A DNA stretch of 64,000 nt, taken from positions 1,209,737 to 1,273,736 of the forward strand of contig NZ_CP022162.1 of assembly GCF_003293595.1 (NCBI RefSeq), read 5' to 3'. Source of the DNA: Microbacterium sp. PM5 (GTDB lineage: Bacteria; Actinomycetota; Actinomycetes; Actinomycetales; Microbacteriaceae). Numbering within the stretch: the stretch's first letter is position 1; every line of letters starts with the position of its first letter. This document shows positions 25,031 through 35,037 of this stretch, one piece after another. Both the position numbers and the translations under genes were made by a program. The notes under the pieces were generated by a model. That model was not told the origin of the DNA. It saw only the letters and a program-made list of their open reading frames with translations, and made no database searches.

Positions 25031-25801
25031 CTATGCCTCGACGATGTCGGAGGGCTCGAGGTAGCGGTCATAGCCCTCGTCCTCCAGACGCTCGGCGAGC
25101 TCCGGGCCGCCCTCCTCGGCGACGCGGCCCTTCACGAGCACGTGCACGAAATCGGGCTTAATGTAGCGGAGGATGCGCGTGTAGTGGGTGATCAGCAGCA
25201 CGCCGAGATCGGTCGCGTCCTTCGCACGGTTCACACCTTCGGAGACGATCTTCAGTGCGTCGACGTCGAGGCCGGAGTCGGTCTCGTCCAGCACGGCGAT
25301 CGCCGGCTTGAGCAGTTCGAGCTGAAGGATCTCGTGGCGCTTCTTCTCACCGCCGGAGAATCCCTCGTTGACGTTGCGAGCGGCGAACTTCGGGTCCATG
25401 CGGAGGTTCTTCATCGCCTCCTTGACGTCCTTCGTCCAGGTGCGGATCGCGGGCGCCTCACCGTCGATCGCCGTCTTCGCCGTACGCAGGAAGTTCGTGA
25501 CGGTCACCCCGGGAATCTCGACCGGATACTGCATCGCGAGGAAGAGCCCCGCACGCGCACGCTCGTCGACCGACATCGCCAGCACGTCCTCGCCGTCCAG
25601 AGTGATCGTGCCCTGGGTCACGGTGTACTTGGGGTGACCGGCGATCGTGTAGGCGAGGGTCGACTTTCCGGAGCCGTTGGGACCCATGATCGCGTGGGTC
25701 TCGCCGGTACGCACCGTCAGGTCGACGCCATTGAGGATGGGGGTCTCCCCCGCGTCGGTCTCGACCGTCACGTGGAGGTCGCGGATCTCGAGAACAGCCA
25801 T
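25031..25801 (-). CDS. sufC: Fe-S cluster assembly ATPase SufC
   Basis: 256 residues. ABC ATPase of the SufBCD scaffold, with Walker A GPNGSGKST near residue 40, signature FSGGEKKRHEILQ, and Walker B with ETDSGLDVDAL. It drives conformational change in the SufB-SufD scaffold during cluster formation in the cytoplasm. Fourth gene of the suf operon. Confidence 0.95.
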   Translation of the reverse strand: MAVLEIRDLHVTVETDAGETPILNGVDLTVRTGETHAIMGPNGSGKSTLAYTIAGHPKYTVTQGTITLDGEDVLAMSVDERARAGLFLAMQYPVEIPGVTVTNFLRTAKTAIDGEAPAIRTWTKDVKEAMKNLRMDPKFAARNVNEGFSGGEKKRHEILQLELLKPAIAVLDETDSGLDVDALKIVSEGVNRAKDATDLGVLLITHYTRILRYIKPDFVHVLVKGRVAEEGGPELAERLEDEGYDRYLEPSDIVEA

Positions 25802-25815
25802 GTCAGTTACCTTCT

Positions 25816-26145
25816 TCAGTTCACGTCTTTGAGGACAGCGGGATCGATCAGGACGTCATCCCCGTCGATCGTGACCGCGTACACGGGCACCGGCTCATAG
25901 GCCGGAAGGTTCAGGGGGCGGCCGGTGCGCAGCGAGAACGCCGAGCCGTGGGCCCAGCACTCCAGGGTCTCCCCTTCCACGAACCCGTCCGACAGCGAGA
26001 TGTCGCCGTGCGTGCAGGTGTCGCCGATCGCATGGACCTCACCGTTCGAATCCAGGACGACGGCCATCGGAACGCCGTCGATCTCGACGCGCACCGCGGT
26101 GTCCTGGGTGAGGTCGCTGAGGCTGAGCGCCTTCTGCGCGGTCAT
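25816..26145 (-). CDS. Rieske-type ferredoxin in the suf operon
   Basis: 109 residues, one Rieske domain. The [2Fe-2S] ligands are visible as CTHG (C-x-H) near residue 43 and CWAHG (C-x2-H) near residue 63. It is similar to the small ferredoxin components of non-heme iron oxygenases, yet sits between sufD and sufC with an ATGA overlap to sufD. A role in electron supply to Fe-S assembly is the natural inference from context. Confidence 0.88.
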   Translation of the reverse strand: MTAQKALSLSDLTQDTAVRVEIDGVPMAVVLDSNGEVHAIGDTCTHGDISLSDGFVEGETLECWAHGSAFSLRTGRPLNLPAYEPVPVYAVTIDGDDVLIDPAVLKDVN

Positions 26146-27362
26146 GCGTGTTCTCCTTCGGCCGCCGTCGCCAGAGCCAGCTCGTCCTCGATCGCGGCGA
26201 TGAGCTCGTCCTGCAGAGCCGGCACATCGATCTTCTGGACGATCTCGGCGAGGAATCCCAGCACGACCAGACGTCGAGCCTCGTCCTCCGCGATTCCACG
26301 CGCCTGCAGGTAGAACAGCTGCTCATCGTCGAAGCGCCCGGTCGCGCTCGCGTGTCCCGCGCCGCGGATGTCGCCCGTCTCGATCTCGAGGTTGGGGATC
26401 GAGTCGGCGCGTGCACCGTCGGTGAGCACGAGGTTGCGGTTGGCCTCATACGAGTCGGTGCCCACGGCATCCGGTCCGATGAGCACGTCACCGACCCAGA
26501 CGCTGCGCGCGGACTCGCCCTGCAGCGCTCCCTTGTAGAGCACGTCTCCGACCGTCTGCGCACCCTTGTGGTGCAGGTAGACCTGGCTCTCCAGGTGCTG
26601 ACCGGCGTCGGCGAACGACAGACCGTAGAGTCTGCCCTCCGCACCTGCTCCCGCGAGCTCGACAGACGGGTTCACGCGAACGACGCGTCCACCGAGACTG
26701 ACCACGACGTGGGTCAGCGTCGCGTCGCGATCGACCCGCGCCTGGTGAGATGCCAGGTGAATGGCGTCATCGTCCCAGCGCTGTACCGAGACGACCGTCA
26801 GCGCGGCGCCGTCACGAACGATGATCTCGACGTTCTGCGCCTGCTGTGCGGTACCGGCGTGGCGCAGCACGACCGTCGCCCGTGAGTGCGCCTGTGCCTC
26901 GATCACGACGTGCGCATGCGCGACACCGCCGCGTCCGGTCAGCTGCACGACGATCGGCTCGTCGAGTTCGACGCCCGAGGGGATGCGGATGAGCGGAGCC
27001 TCGTCCTCCTGCGCCCAGGCGATCGCGCTGACACGGTCCTCGGGACGGAAGACCTCACCGCGTGGGGCCTCCCCGACGCGCAGACGGATCTGCTCGACGG
27101 ACGAAGGCGCACTCACGTCGACGCCGATGACGTCGTGGGGGGCCGGCTCGTCCCGCAGCAGGTCGCCCAGGAGCGCCAACGGGGTGTGCTTCCAGTTGAC
27201 CTCGCGACCGGTCGGCACGGCGAAATCGGCGGGATCGAACGACGTCGGCCGCTCCGATCGGGTCTGCACCGGTACGAAGCCGGAGACCAGCGTGGCCGCA
27301 GGGTCGATGTGACCCTCCGCCCGGATGCTCTCGCCGGCAGGGGTCTGAGTCGCTGTCGTCAT
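26142..27362 (-). CDS. sufD: Fe-S cluster assembly protein SufD
   Basis: 406 residues. SufBD beta-helix family; the C-terminal half holds GAGHASATGRFDDEQLFYLQARG, quoted as the motifs GAGHASATGRF and DEQLFYLQARGI. It forms the scaffold with SufB and SufC. The start overlaps the sufB stop by one base (TGATG), and the stop overlaps the Rieske gene start by four. Confidence 0.93.
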   Translation of the reverse strand: MTTATQTPAGESIRAEGHIDPAATLVSGFVPVQTRSERPTSFDPADFAVPTGREVNWKHTPLALLGDLLRDEPAPHDVIGVDVSAPSSVEQIRLRVGEAPRGEVFRPEDRVSAIAWAQEDEAPLIRIPSGVELDEPIVVQLTGRGGVAHAHVVIEAQAHSRATVVLRHAGTAQQAQNVEIIVRDGAALTVVSVQRWDDDAIHLASHQARVDRDATLTHVVVSLGGRVVRVNPSVELAGAGAEGRLYGLSFADAGQHLESQVYLHHKGAQTVGDVLYKGALQGESARSVWVGDVLIGPDAVGTDSYEANRNLVLTDGARADSIPNLEIETGDIRGAGHASATGRFDDEQLFYLQARGIAEDEARRLVVLGFLAEIVQKIDVPALQDELIAAIEDELALATAAEGEHA

Positions 27363-28780
27363 CAGCCGACGGATCCTTCCATGCCCATCTCGATGAGCTT
27401 GTTGAGCTCGAGGGCGTACTCCATGGGCAGTTCGCGTGCGATGGGCTCGATGAAGCCGCGCACGATCATCGCCATCGCCTCGTCCTCCGGCATGCCGCGG
27501 CTCATCAAGTAGAAGAGCTGTTCTTCGCTCACCTTCGAGACCGTCGCCTCATGACCCAGCTGCACGTCGTCGACGCGGATGTCGATCGCGGGGTAGGTGT
27601 CCGAGCGCGAGATCGTGTCGACCAGAAGCGCGTCGCAGCGCACGGTGTTCGCGGAGTGGTGGGCGTTGGCGTCCACGCGCACCTCGCCGCGGTAGCCGGC
27701 CCGGCCGCCGCCACGGGCGATCGACTTGGAGACGATCGAGGACTGCGTGTAGGGAGCCATGTGGATCATCTTCGCGCCGGCGTCCTGGTGCTGTCCGGGA
27801 CCGGCGAAGGCGACCGACAGCGTCTCACCCTTGGCATGCTCACCCATCAGGTAGATGGACGGGTACTTCATCGTGACCTTCGACCCGATGTTGCCGTCGA
27901 TCCACTCCATCGTCGCGCCCTCGTGCGCGATCGCACGCTTGGTGACGAGGTTGTAGACGTTGTTCGACCAGTTCTGGATCGTCGTATAGCGCACGCGCGC
28001 GTTCTTCTTCACGATGATCTCGACGACGGCCGAGTGCAGCGAGTCGCTCTTGTAGATCGGGGCCGTGCAGCCCTCGATGTAGTGGACGTAGCTGCCCTCG
28101 TCGGCGATGATCAGCGTCCGCTCGAACTGGCCCATGTTCTCCGTGTTGATGCGGAAGTAGGCCTGCAGCGGGATCTCGACGTGCACGCCCTTGGGGACGT
28201 AGACGAACGATCCGCCCGACCAGACGGCCGTGTTGAGGGCAGCGAACTTGTTGTCACCGGCGGGGATGACGGTGCCGAAGTACTCCTCGAAGAACTCGGG
28301 GTGCTCGCGCAGCGCCGTGTCGGTGTCCATGAAGATGACACCCTGATCCTCGAGCTCCTGCTGGATCTGGTGATAGACGACCTCGGACTCGTACTGAGCG
28401 GCGACGCCGGCGACGAGGCGGGCGCGCTCCGCCTCGGGGATGCCGAGCTTCTCGTACGTGTTCTTGATGTCCTCGGGCAGGTCCTCCCACGACTGGGCCT
28501 GCTTCTCGGTGGAGCGCACGAAGTACTTGATGTTGTCGAAGTCGATGTCCGACAGATCAGCACCCCAGGTCGGCATCGGCTTGCGGCCGAACAGCTGATA
28601 TCCCTTGAGGCGGGTCTTCAGCATCCACTCGGGTTCGTTCTTGAGAGCCGAGATCCCGCGGACGACGTCCTCGTTGATCCCGCGCTGGGCGACGGCGCCG
28701 GCGGCGTCTTCGTCGTGCCAGCCGAATTCATAGACACCCAGTCCCTCGAGTTCGGGACGGTCGATGAGCACATCCGACAT
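27362..28780 (-). CDS. sufB: Fe-S cluster assembly protein SufB
   Basis: 472 residues from ATG 28780, with AAGGAGG well placed upstream. SufB features include IEGCTAPIY near residue 240, [16 protein letters not shown], and the conserved C-terminal Cys/His/Glu region with CDALLVDT and [12 protein letters not shown]. It is the scaffold subunit on which the cluster forms. It is first in the operon. The SufR-type repressor gene usual in actinobacteria is not upstream; heme A synthase is. Confidence 0.95.
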   Translation of the reverse strand: MSDVLIDRPELEGLGVYEFGWHDEDAAGAVAQRGINEDVVRGISALKNEPEWMLKTRLKGYQLFGRKPMPTWGADLSDIDFDNIKYFVRSTEKQAQSWEDLPEDIKNTYEKLGIPEAERARLVAGVAAQYESEVVYHQIQQELEDQGVIFMDTDTALREHPEFFEEYFGTVIPAGDNKFAALNTAVWSGGSFVYVPKGVHVEIPLQAYFRINTENMGQFERTLIIADEGSYVHYIEGCTAPIYKSDSLHSAVVEIIVKKNARVRYTTIQNWSNNVYNLVTKRAIAHEGATMEWIDGNIGSKVTMKYPSIYLMGEHAKGETLSVAFAGPGQHQDAGAKMIHMAPYTQSSIVSKSIARGGGRAGYRGEVRVDANAHHSANTVRCDALLVDTISRSDTYPAIDIRVDDVQLGHEATVSKVSEEQLFYLMSRGMPEDEAMAMIVRGFIEPIARELPMEYALELNKLIEMGMEGSVG

Positions 28781-28948
28781 GGGGTTTGCCTCCTTCGTGC
28801 CCGGCGGTGTCATCCGCTCCGGCATTCCTGCGCCTGCGCCTGTCTCACGATCGGAGTGTCGTGGGCGAAGGTCGGATGCCGCTTCCAGGGCCGTTTTCGT
28901 GTCGTTTTCTCCGACGGGGTCTTCGTCGGGGCGCGCACCGCGCGCGCC

Positions 28949-28957
28949 TAGACTGTA
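28949..28957. promoter_or_regulatory. overlapping back-to-back -10 elements of ctaA and sufB
   Basis: TAGACTGTA contains TAGACT on the plus strand (28949-28954) and TACAGT on the minus strand (28957-28952). Transcripts would diverge with leaders of about 110 bases (ctaA) and 165 bases (sufB). The two polymerases could not use the site at once. Confidence 0.4.
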
Positions 28958-29072
28958 GGGGGCGTGACGCGCTTCGCGCGCCGCTGTTCCCACCCCTTCA
29001 GTCTATAGGCAACACCCCGACGCGGGCGTGGCCGGCGCCCGTCCGGGCGCGCATCCGGGAGGCGACCCCACC

Positions 29073-30068
29073 ATGTCCGCACCGCAGACCTCCAGCCCCG
29101 AGACCGACGCCGCGGCGTCCGACGCCCCGGTCGGGCGCGGACTCCTGACGCGACTTCCCGCGCGTGTCGGACGGCCGACGCGCGTGCTCGCGTGGCTCGT
29201 GCTGATCAGCAACATCGTGATCGTCGGCACCGGTGGTCTCGTGCGTCTGACCGGTTCGGGGATGGGCTGCGAGACGTGGCCGTACTGCACCCCGGATTCG
29301 CTCGTCCCGACGCAGGAACTCGGCATCCACGGGCTCATCGAGTTCGGCAACCGCACCCTCACGGGGGTTCTCGTGATCGTCGCACTGCTCGCGTTCCTGT
29401 CCGTCGTGCGATTGTGGCGCACGCGCCCGGAGCTGCCCCGCCTCGTCCTGGCCATCGGCATCGGCATCATCCTCCAGGCCGTCATCGGCGGCATCACGGT
29501 GTGGCTGCACCTGCACCCCAGCATCGTCGGGCTGCACTACCTGCTGTCGGCGGCGCTGGTCGCGATCGCCGCCGCCTACGTCGTCCGCGTCTACGCCCGA
29601 CCCGGCGCGCGCGTCCTCGTCGTGCCGCGCGGGTATGCCGTCGTGGCGCACGTGACGAGTGTCGTCGTGCTGGTCACCGTGATCATCGGCATCCTGCTGA
29701 CCGGCTCCGGCCCGCACGCCGGCGACACGGCCGCCGCCCGCAACGGCCTGGATCCGATCTTCTGGCAGCATGTGCACAGCTGGCCCGCATACGCCCTCTT
29801 CGCGCTCACGGTGGTGCTGTTCGGATGGTCGTACCGGCTGAGCCCGGCGACCGGCATGAGGAGATGGACCGGTCTGCTGCTGGGCGTGGAACTCGTGCAG
29901 ATCGCGATCGGGCTGTGGCAGGCGCGCACGGGCCTTCCGATCGCGCTCGTGAACATCCACATGATGCTCGCCGTGACGCTCGTGGCGGCGATGACCGCAG
30001 TGATCCTGCACATGAAGCAGCCGCGTGACATGCTGGATGCCGGCGACCGGTCCACAGCGATCTCATAG
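29073..30068 (+). CDS. ctaA: heme A synthase (CtaA/COX15 family)
   Basis: 331 residues from ATG 29073, with GGGAGG upstream. About eight helices. Family motifs are TGGLVRLTGSGMGCETWPYC (20 residues, near 50-70, with a Cys pair), the heme-ligand histidines in GLIEFGNR, HLHPSIVGLHYL and WQHVHSW, and NIHMMLA. It oxidises heme O to heme A in the membrane for cytochrome c oxidase. ctaB, which makes heme O, is the next enzyme gene, convergent across a small membrane protein gene. Confidence 0.92.
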   Translation: MSAPQTSSPETDAAASDAPVGRGLLTRLPARVGRPTRVLAWLVLISNIVIVGTGGLVRLTGSGMGCETWPYCTPDSLVPTQELGIHGLIEFGNRTLTGVLVIVALLAFLSVVRLWRTRPELPRLVLAIGIGIILQAVIGGITVWLHLHPSIVGLHYLLSAALVAIAAAYVVRVYARPGARVLVVPRGYAVVAHVTSVVVLVTVIIGILLTGSGPHAGDTAAARNGLDPIFWQHVHSWPAYALFALTVVLFGWSYRLSPATGMRRWTGLLLGVELVQIAIGLWQARTGLPIALVNIHMMLAVTLVAAMTAVILHMKQPRDMLDAGDRSTAIS

Positions 30069-30152
30069 CCGGCGCATCACTGCTCCTCTGGTGGTTCGCA
30101 GATAGTCGAAGTGTCGTCGCGCGTGCGGCGACGTGACAGAAGGAGCTTCCCC

Positions 30153-30566
30153 ATGCCCAACACCGCCCGTGTGATCCGCAGCATCCCGTTCTGGGTGCTC
30201 GTGGGCGGCTCGCTCGTCGCCGTCGGCGGCGGCGTCTACCTGCTCGTCGACAAGCTGACCGTCATGGCCAGCACTCTCGCCGATGGCACCGCCACCGGCG
30301 TCGAGGTCTACGCCGGTCAGATCTGGGCCGTTCTCGGCGCGATCCTCATCGGCGTCGGCCTCATCGGTCTGGCTCTGGCGCTCACCCTCGGTACCATCGG
30401 CTCGCTCGCGCGCGGCGCGACGCCGAGTGTCGTCGCCGAGGAGATCGACGTGGTCGAGATCGTCGAGCCGGCGACGAACGCCGCACCGGTGGCCGAGACG
30501 GTCACCTCGCCGGTGTCGGAGACCGACGAGCCCGCTCAGGCGTCCGCCGAGCGTCCCACCGTCTGA
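30153..30566 (+). CDS. small two-helix membrane protein, unknown function
   Basis: 137 residues from ATG 30153, preceded by AGAAGGAGC. Two membrane helices (about residues 13-32 and 58-82) enclose a short loop. An acidic Val/Glu/Ala-rich tail of about 50 residues follows. I recognise no domain. It is transcribed in the same direction as ctaA, 84 bases downstream, and ends at a strong hairpin. Confidence 0.7.
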   Translation: MPNTARVIRSIPFWVLVGGSLVAVGGGVYLLVDKLTVMASTLADGTATGVEVYAGQIWAVLGAILIGVGLIGLALALTLGTIGSLARGATPSVVAEEIDVVEIVEPATNAAPVAETVTSPVSETDEPAQASAERPTV

Positions 30567-30583
30567 TCCCGCACCCGAAGACA

Positions 30584-30619
30584 CGAAGGCGCTGGTCCCC
30601 GCGGGGACCGGCGCCTTCG
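30584..30619. terminator. bidirectional terminator before ctaB
   Basis: Arms CGAAGGCGC-T-GGTCCCC and GGGGACC-G-GCGCCTTCG form a 16-bp stem with one mismatch around a GC loop. It lies between convergent genes. Confidence 0.8.
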
Positions 30620-30627
30620 TCGTCCGA

Positions 30628-31554
30628 TCAGAACGGCAGCAGCGGGTCGATCGCGATGGCGACGAACAGGAGCGTGAGGTACGTGATCGACGCGTGGAAG
30701 ACACGCATCGGACGACTCTGCTCCCCGCGGACGGCGCGGTTGTAGAGCACATGGGACTCGACGATGAACCAGCCGCCGAAAACGAGTGCGGATGCCGTGT
30801 ACACGAGTCCCATACCCGCGACCGGGATGAGCAGGAGCGAAGAGGCCACGGTGGCCCAGGCGTAGAGGATGACCTGCAGCCCGACCTGCCGACCGTTGCG
30901 GGTGGCGCCCAGCATCGGCACGTCTGCTTCTCGGTAGTCACCCTTGTACTTCATCGACAGCGGCCAGTAGTGCGGCGGAGTCCAGAGGAAGACGAGGAGG
31001 AAGAGGACGAAGGGAGCCCAGGTCAGCGATCCCGTGACCGCAGACCACCCGATGAGCACGGGGAAGCACCCGGCGATCCCACCCCAGACGATGTTCTGTT
31101 CGGTGCGGCGCTTCAGCAACATCGTGTAGATGACCACATAGAAGAAGATGGCGACGGCGCTCAGTGCCGCGGCCAGCCAGTTGGTGGTCAGCAGAAGCCA
31201 GAGCGTGGAGCCCACGGCCAGACTCCACGCGAACACCAGGGCGCCCCGCGGCGTCACCTCGCCCGTCACGAGTGGCCGGTTCTCGGTGCGCCGCATATGC
31301 GCATCGATGTCGCGATCGAGGTACATGTTGAAGGTGGCAGCCGATCCCGCGCTCATCGCGCCGCCGATCACCGTCGCTAGCACGAGCCAGAGGCTCGGCA
31401 TCCCCCCTTGCGCCAGGATCATGACCGGAACGGTCGTCACCAGGAGCAGCTCCAAGACGCGCGGCTTCGTCAAGGCGACGTAGGCGCGGACCTTCTGACC
31501 GAGGGAACGAGCGACCGCGACGTCGTTCACCGCGGACACGCTCGACTGCACCAT
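30628..31554 (-). CDS. ctaB: heme O synthase (protoheme IX farnesyltransferase)
   Basis: 308 residues from ATG 31554, preceded by GGAAGGGG. UbiA prenyltransferase with about nine helices. It has [20 protein letters not shown] near residue 75 (two Asp-rich metal sites, the second in [13 protein letters not shown]) and [11 protein letters not shown]. It farnesylates heme b to heme O. It is divergent from tkt, an arrangement common in actinobacteria. Confidence 0.93.
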   Translation of the reverse strand: MVQSSVSAVNDVAVARSLGQKVRAYVALTKPRVLELLLVTTVPVMILAQGGMPSLWLVLATVIGGAMSAGSAATFNMYLDRDIDAHMRRTENRPLVTGEVTPRGALVFAWSLAVGSTLWLLLTTNWLAAALSAVAIFFYVVIYTMLLKRRTEQNIVWGGIAGCFPVLIGWSAVTGSLTWAPFVLFLLVFLWTPPHYWPLSMKYKGDYREADVPMLGATRNGRQVGLQVILYAWATVASSLLLIPVAGMGLVYTASALVFGGWFIVESHVLYNRAVRGEQSRPMRVFHASITYLTLLFVAIAIDPLLPF

Positions 31555-31595
31555 GTCCGCTGACCCCTTCCCCGGCTCACTCCAGATCCTCGTCC

Positions 31596-31601
31596 AGTCT
31601 A
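31596..31601 (-). promoter_or_regulatory. -10 element of ctaB
   Basis: TAGACT on the minus strand, giving a leader of about 34 bases that includes the Shine-Dalgarno sequence. Confidence 0.5.
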
Positions 31602-31713
31602 GGTCACGACCAATCGGGTGATCGCCCGGGCCACGGACGCCCTGCGACCGGCCGGCATCCGCCGACGAATTGTCACGGACGACACATGCGGCCTGCGACC
31701 CGCGGCACTTCGC

Positions 31714-31719
31714 TAAGCT
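31714..31719 (+). promoter_or_regulatory. -10 element of the pentose phosphate operon
   Basis: TAAGCT upstream of tkt, implying a leader of about 90 bases with AAAGGG near its end. Confidence 0.45.
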
Positions 31720-31819
31720 GAAAACACAGGCGTCGCCGAGCGCCGGCAGGCAGCGCTTCGACGCCGCCGCGGCCGGCTCGAGAGTCGGACGCACTCCCCT
31801 CTTTTCGAAAGGGCACCAC

Positions 31820-33898
31820 GTGTCGGAACTGGTTTGGGATGAGATCGATCGGCGCGCGGTGGACACCGCTCGCGTGCTGGCCGCGGATGCCGTGGAGAAG
31901 GTGGGCAACGGACACCCCGGCACGGCGATGAGCCTGGCGCCGGCCGCGTACCTGCTCTACCAGCGCGTCCTGCGCCACGATCCCTCGGACACGCACTGGA
32001 TCGGCCGCGACCGCTTCATCCTCTCCGCGGGACACTCGTCGCTGACCCAGTACGTCCAGCTCTATCTCGGCGGTTTCGGACTCGAGCTGTCCGACCTGGA
32101 ATCCCTCCGCACGTGGGGCTCCTTGACCCCCGGACACCCCGAGTACGGGCACACGAAGGGCGTCGAGATCACCACGGGCCCGCTCGGTCAGGGTCTGTCC
32201 TCGGCCGTGGGCTTCGCCTACGCGGCCCGCTACGAGCGCGGCCTGTTCGACCCCGAGGCGGCCGCCGGCACGAGCCCGTTCGATCACTTCGTGTACGTGA
32301 TCGCGGGCGACGGCGACCTCCAGGAAGGTGTCACGAGTGAGGCCTCGAGCCTGGCCGGACACCAGAACCTCGGAAACCTCATCGCCATCTACGACTCGAA
32401 CCAGATCTCCATCGAGGACGACACCAACGTCGCCTTCACGGAAGACGTCGCGGCGCGTTACGAGGCCTACGGCTGGCAGGTGCAGACGGTCGACTGGAAG
32501 AAGTCCGGCGAGTACGTCGAGGACGTCGCCGAACTGTACGCGGCCATCGAAGCCGCGAAGGGCGAGACCGAGAAGCCGTCGCTCATCATCCTCAAGACGA
32601 TCATCGGCTGGCCCTCGCCCGGCAAGCAGAACAGCGGCAAGATCCACGGCTCCGCCCTCGGCGCCGAGGAGCTCGCGGCGACCAAGAAGGTGCTCGGCTT
32701 CGACCCGGAGGCCTCGTTCGTCGTCGCCGACGACGTCATCGCCCACACCCGCGCTCTGAAGGACCGGGCCGCCGAGGCGCGTGCGGCCTGGCAGGCCGAC
32801 TTCGATGCGTGGGCGGCCGCGAACCCCGAGCGCAAGAGCCTGCTCGACCGCCTCGAGGCCGGCGAGCTGCCCGCCGATGTCTCCGTCCCGGAGTTCACGC
32901 CCGGTAAGGACGTGTCCACGCGTGCGGCATCCGGCCAGGTCATCAACGCGCTCGCCGCGCAGTTGCCCGAGCTCTGGGGTGGTTCTGCCGATCTCGCCGA
33001 GTCCAACCTCACCACGATCAAGGACGCCAAGTCGTTCATCCCCGCGGAATGGTCCACCCACGAGTGGTCGGGCGACCCCTACGGTCGTGTGCTGCACTTC
33101 GGCATCCGCGAGCACGCGATGGGTGCGATCGTCAACGGCATCAAGCTGCACGGTCCGACGCGTCCGTTCGGCGGCACCTTCCTCATCTTCAGCGACTACA
33201 TGCGCCCGCCGGTGCGTCTGGCCGCTCTGATGGACATCCCGTCGATCTTCGTGTGGACGCACGACTCGGTCGCCCTCGGCGAGGACGGACCCACGCATCA
33301 GCCGATCGAGCAGCTGTCGACGCTGCGCCTCATCCCGAACTTCACCGTGGTGCGCCCGGCGGATGCGAACGAGACATCCGCGGCCTGGCTGGAGATCGTC
33401 CGTCGCACGAGCGGCGGCCCGGTCGGCATCGCGTTGACGCGTCAGAACATCCCTGTGTTCCCCCGCGGCGAGGCGGGCTTCGCGACCGCCGACGGGGTCG
33501 CCAAGGGTGCCTACGTCCTCATCGACGCCGAGGGCGGGGAGCCGGATGTGATCCTCATCGCGACCGGCTCCGAGGTGCAGCTCGCGGTCGCCGCGCGCGA
33601 GACGCTCGCCGGCGAGGGTATCAAGGCCCGCGTCGTGTCGGCGCCGTCGCTCGAGTGGTTCGCCGAGCAGGATGCCGCCTACCGCGAGAGCGTGCTGCCG
33701 GCGGCCGTCACGGCACGCGTGTCGGTGGAGGCCGGCTCGACCCCGCTCTGGCGCGGGATCGTGGGCGACAGCGGCCGCACGGTCGGCATCGATCACTTCG
33801 GCGCGTCCGCCGATTACAAGACCCTGTTCGAGAAGTTCGGTATCACCACCGATGCGGTCGTGGAAGCGGCCCGCGCAACCGTCAAGGAGAACGCATGA
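31820..33898 (+). CDS. tkt: transketolase
   Basis: 692 residues from GTG 31820, with AAAGGG eight bases upstream. The thiamine diphosphate motif is [13 protein letters not shown] near residue 155. [13 protein letters not shown] is near residue 28 and the catalytic loop histidines lie in [10 protein letters not shown]. It moves two-carbon units between sugar phosphates. It is first of six co-oriented genes (tkt-tal-pgi-zwf-opcA-pgl). The frame is open 150 bases upstream, but the SD and family N-terminus support this start. Confidence 0.96.
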   Translation: MSELVWDEIDRRAVDTARVLAADAVEKVGNGHPGTAMSLAPAAYLLYQRVLRHDPSDTHWIGRDRFILSAGHSSLTQYVQLYLGGFGLELSDLESLRTWGSLTPGHPEYGHTKGVEITTGPLGQGLSSAVGFAYAARYERGLFDPEAAAGTSPFDHFVYVIAGDGDLQEGVTSEASSLAGHQNLGNLIAIYDSNQISIEDDTNVAFTEDVAARYEAYGWQVQTVDWKKSGEYVEDVAELYAAIEAAKGETEKPSLIILKTIIGWPSPGKQNSGKIHGSALGAEELAATKKVLGFDPEASFVVADDVIAHTRALKDRAAEARAAWQADFDAWAAANPERKSLLDRLEAGELPADVSVPEFTPGKDVSTRAASGQVINALAAQLPELWGGSADLAESNLTTIKDAKSFIPAEWSTHEWSGDPYGRVLHFGIREHAMGAIVNGIKLHGPTRPFGGTFLIFSDYMRPPVRLAALMDIPSIFVWTHDSVALGEDGPTHQPIEQLSTLRLIPNFTVVRPADANETSAAWLEIVRRTSGGPVGIALTRQNIPVFPRGEAGFATADGVAKGAYVLIDAEGGEPDVILIATGSEVQLAVAARETLAGEGIKARVVSAPSLEWFAEQDAAYRESVLPAAVTARVSVEAGSTPLWRGIVGDSGRTVGIDHFGASADYKTLFEKFGITTDAVVEAARATVKENA

Positions 33899-35037
33899 GC
33901 ACCCCCACTTCGGGCTCGACCCCGACCCAGCAGCTCGTCGACGCCGGCGTCAGCATCTGGCTCGACGACCTCTCCCGCGCGCGCATCGCTTCGGGGAACC
34001 TCGCCGACCTGATCTCGTCGCGCAACGTCTCGGGCGTCACGACGAACCCGTCGATCTTCCAGGCTGCGATCGGCAACCAGAACGACGACTCGTACGACGC
34101 CCCCCTGGCCGCCCTGGCCGAGAGCGGCGCCGATGTCGACTCCGCGATCTTCGAGCTCACGACCACCGACGTGCGCGACGCCGCAGACATCTTCCGCGGT
34201 GTGTTCGACGCCACGGGCGGCGTCGACGGGCGCGTGTCGATCGAGGTCTCCCCCGACCTCGCCCACGACACCGACGCGACCATCGCCGAGGCCGAGAAGC
34301 TGTGGGCCAAGGTCGATCGACCCAACACCCTCATCAAGATTCCCGCCACCAAGGCCGGGCTCCCCGCGATCACCGCGGTCATCGGTGCGGGCATCTCGGT
34401 CAACGTGACGCTGATCTTCTCGCTCGAGCGCTACGCCGAGGTCATCGACGCCTACCTGGCAGGCCTCGAGCAGGCACGGGCGGCCGGCCACGACCTGTCC
34501 GGCATCCACTCCGTCGCCTCGTTCTTCGTCTCGCGCGTGGACACCGAGGTCGACAAGCGTCTGTCGGCTTTCCAGAACGAGGATGCCGAGGCGCTCAAGA
34601 GCCGTGCGGGGCTGGCGAACGCGCGTCTGGCGTACGAACTCTTCGAGCAGCGGTTCGCGACCCCGCGCGCTCAGGAGCTCATCTCCGCCGGTGCGAACGT
34701 GCAGCGTCCGCTGTGGGCATCGACCGGCGTGAAGGACCCTGCGCTGCCCGACACGCTCTACGTCACCGAGCTCGTCGCGCCCGGCACCGTCAACACGATG
34801 CCGGAGAAGACGCTCGAAGCCACCTTCGACCACGGTGTCATCACCGGCGACACCGTCACCGGTGCCTACGATGACGCACACCTGGTCTTCTCTCAGCTCG
34901 CGGAACTCGGCGTCGACATCACCGATGTCACCCAGACGCTCGAGGACGAGGGTGTCGCGAAGTTCATCGCATCGTGGCAGGACCTCAAGAAGACCGTCGC
35001 CGAGGCGCTGGCGAAGGCCCCGGAGACCAGCCGGTGA
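33895..35037 (+). CDS. tal: transaldolase
   Basis: 380 residues, the longer actinobacterial form. The Schiff-base lysine is in [14 protein letters not shown] near residue 145, with [11 protein letters not shown] following. It transfers dihydroxyacetone units between sugar phosphates. The start overlaps the tkt stop in ATGA, and the stop overlaps the pgi GTG start by four bases. Confidence 0.95.
   Translation: MSTPTSGSTPTQQLVDAGVSIWLDDLSRARIASGNLADLISSRNVSGVTTNPSIFQAAIGNQNDDSYDAPLAALAESGADVDSAIFELTTTDVRDAADIFRGVFDATGGVDGRVSIEVSPDLAHDTDATIAEAEKLWAKVDRPNTLIKIPATKAGLPAITAVIGAGISVNVTLIFSLERYAEVIDAYLAGLEQARAAGHDLSGIHSVASFFVSRVDTEVDKRLSAFQNEDAEALKSRAGLANARLAYELFEQRFATPRAQELISAGANVQRPLWASTGVKDPALPDTLYVTELVAPGTVNTMPEKTLEATFDHGVITGDTVTGAYDDAHLVFSQLAELGVDITDVTQTLEDEGVAKFIASWQDLKKTVAEALAKAPETSR

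Noticed and set aside
31673..33796. Open frame of about 700 codons opposite tkt
   Set aside because: Antisense shadow of transketolase with no family features.
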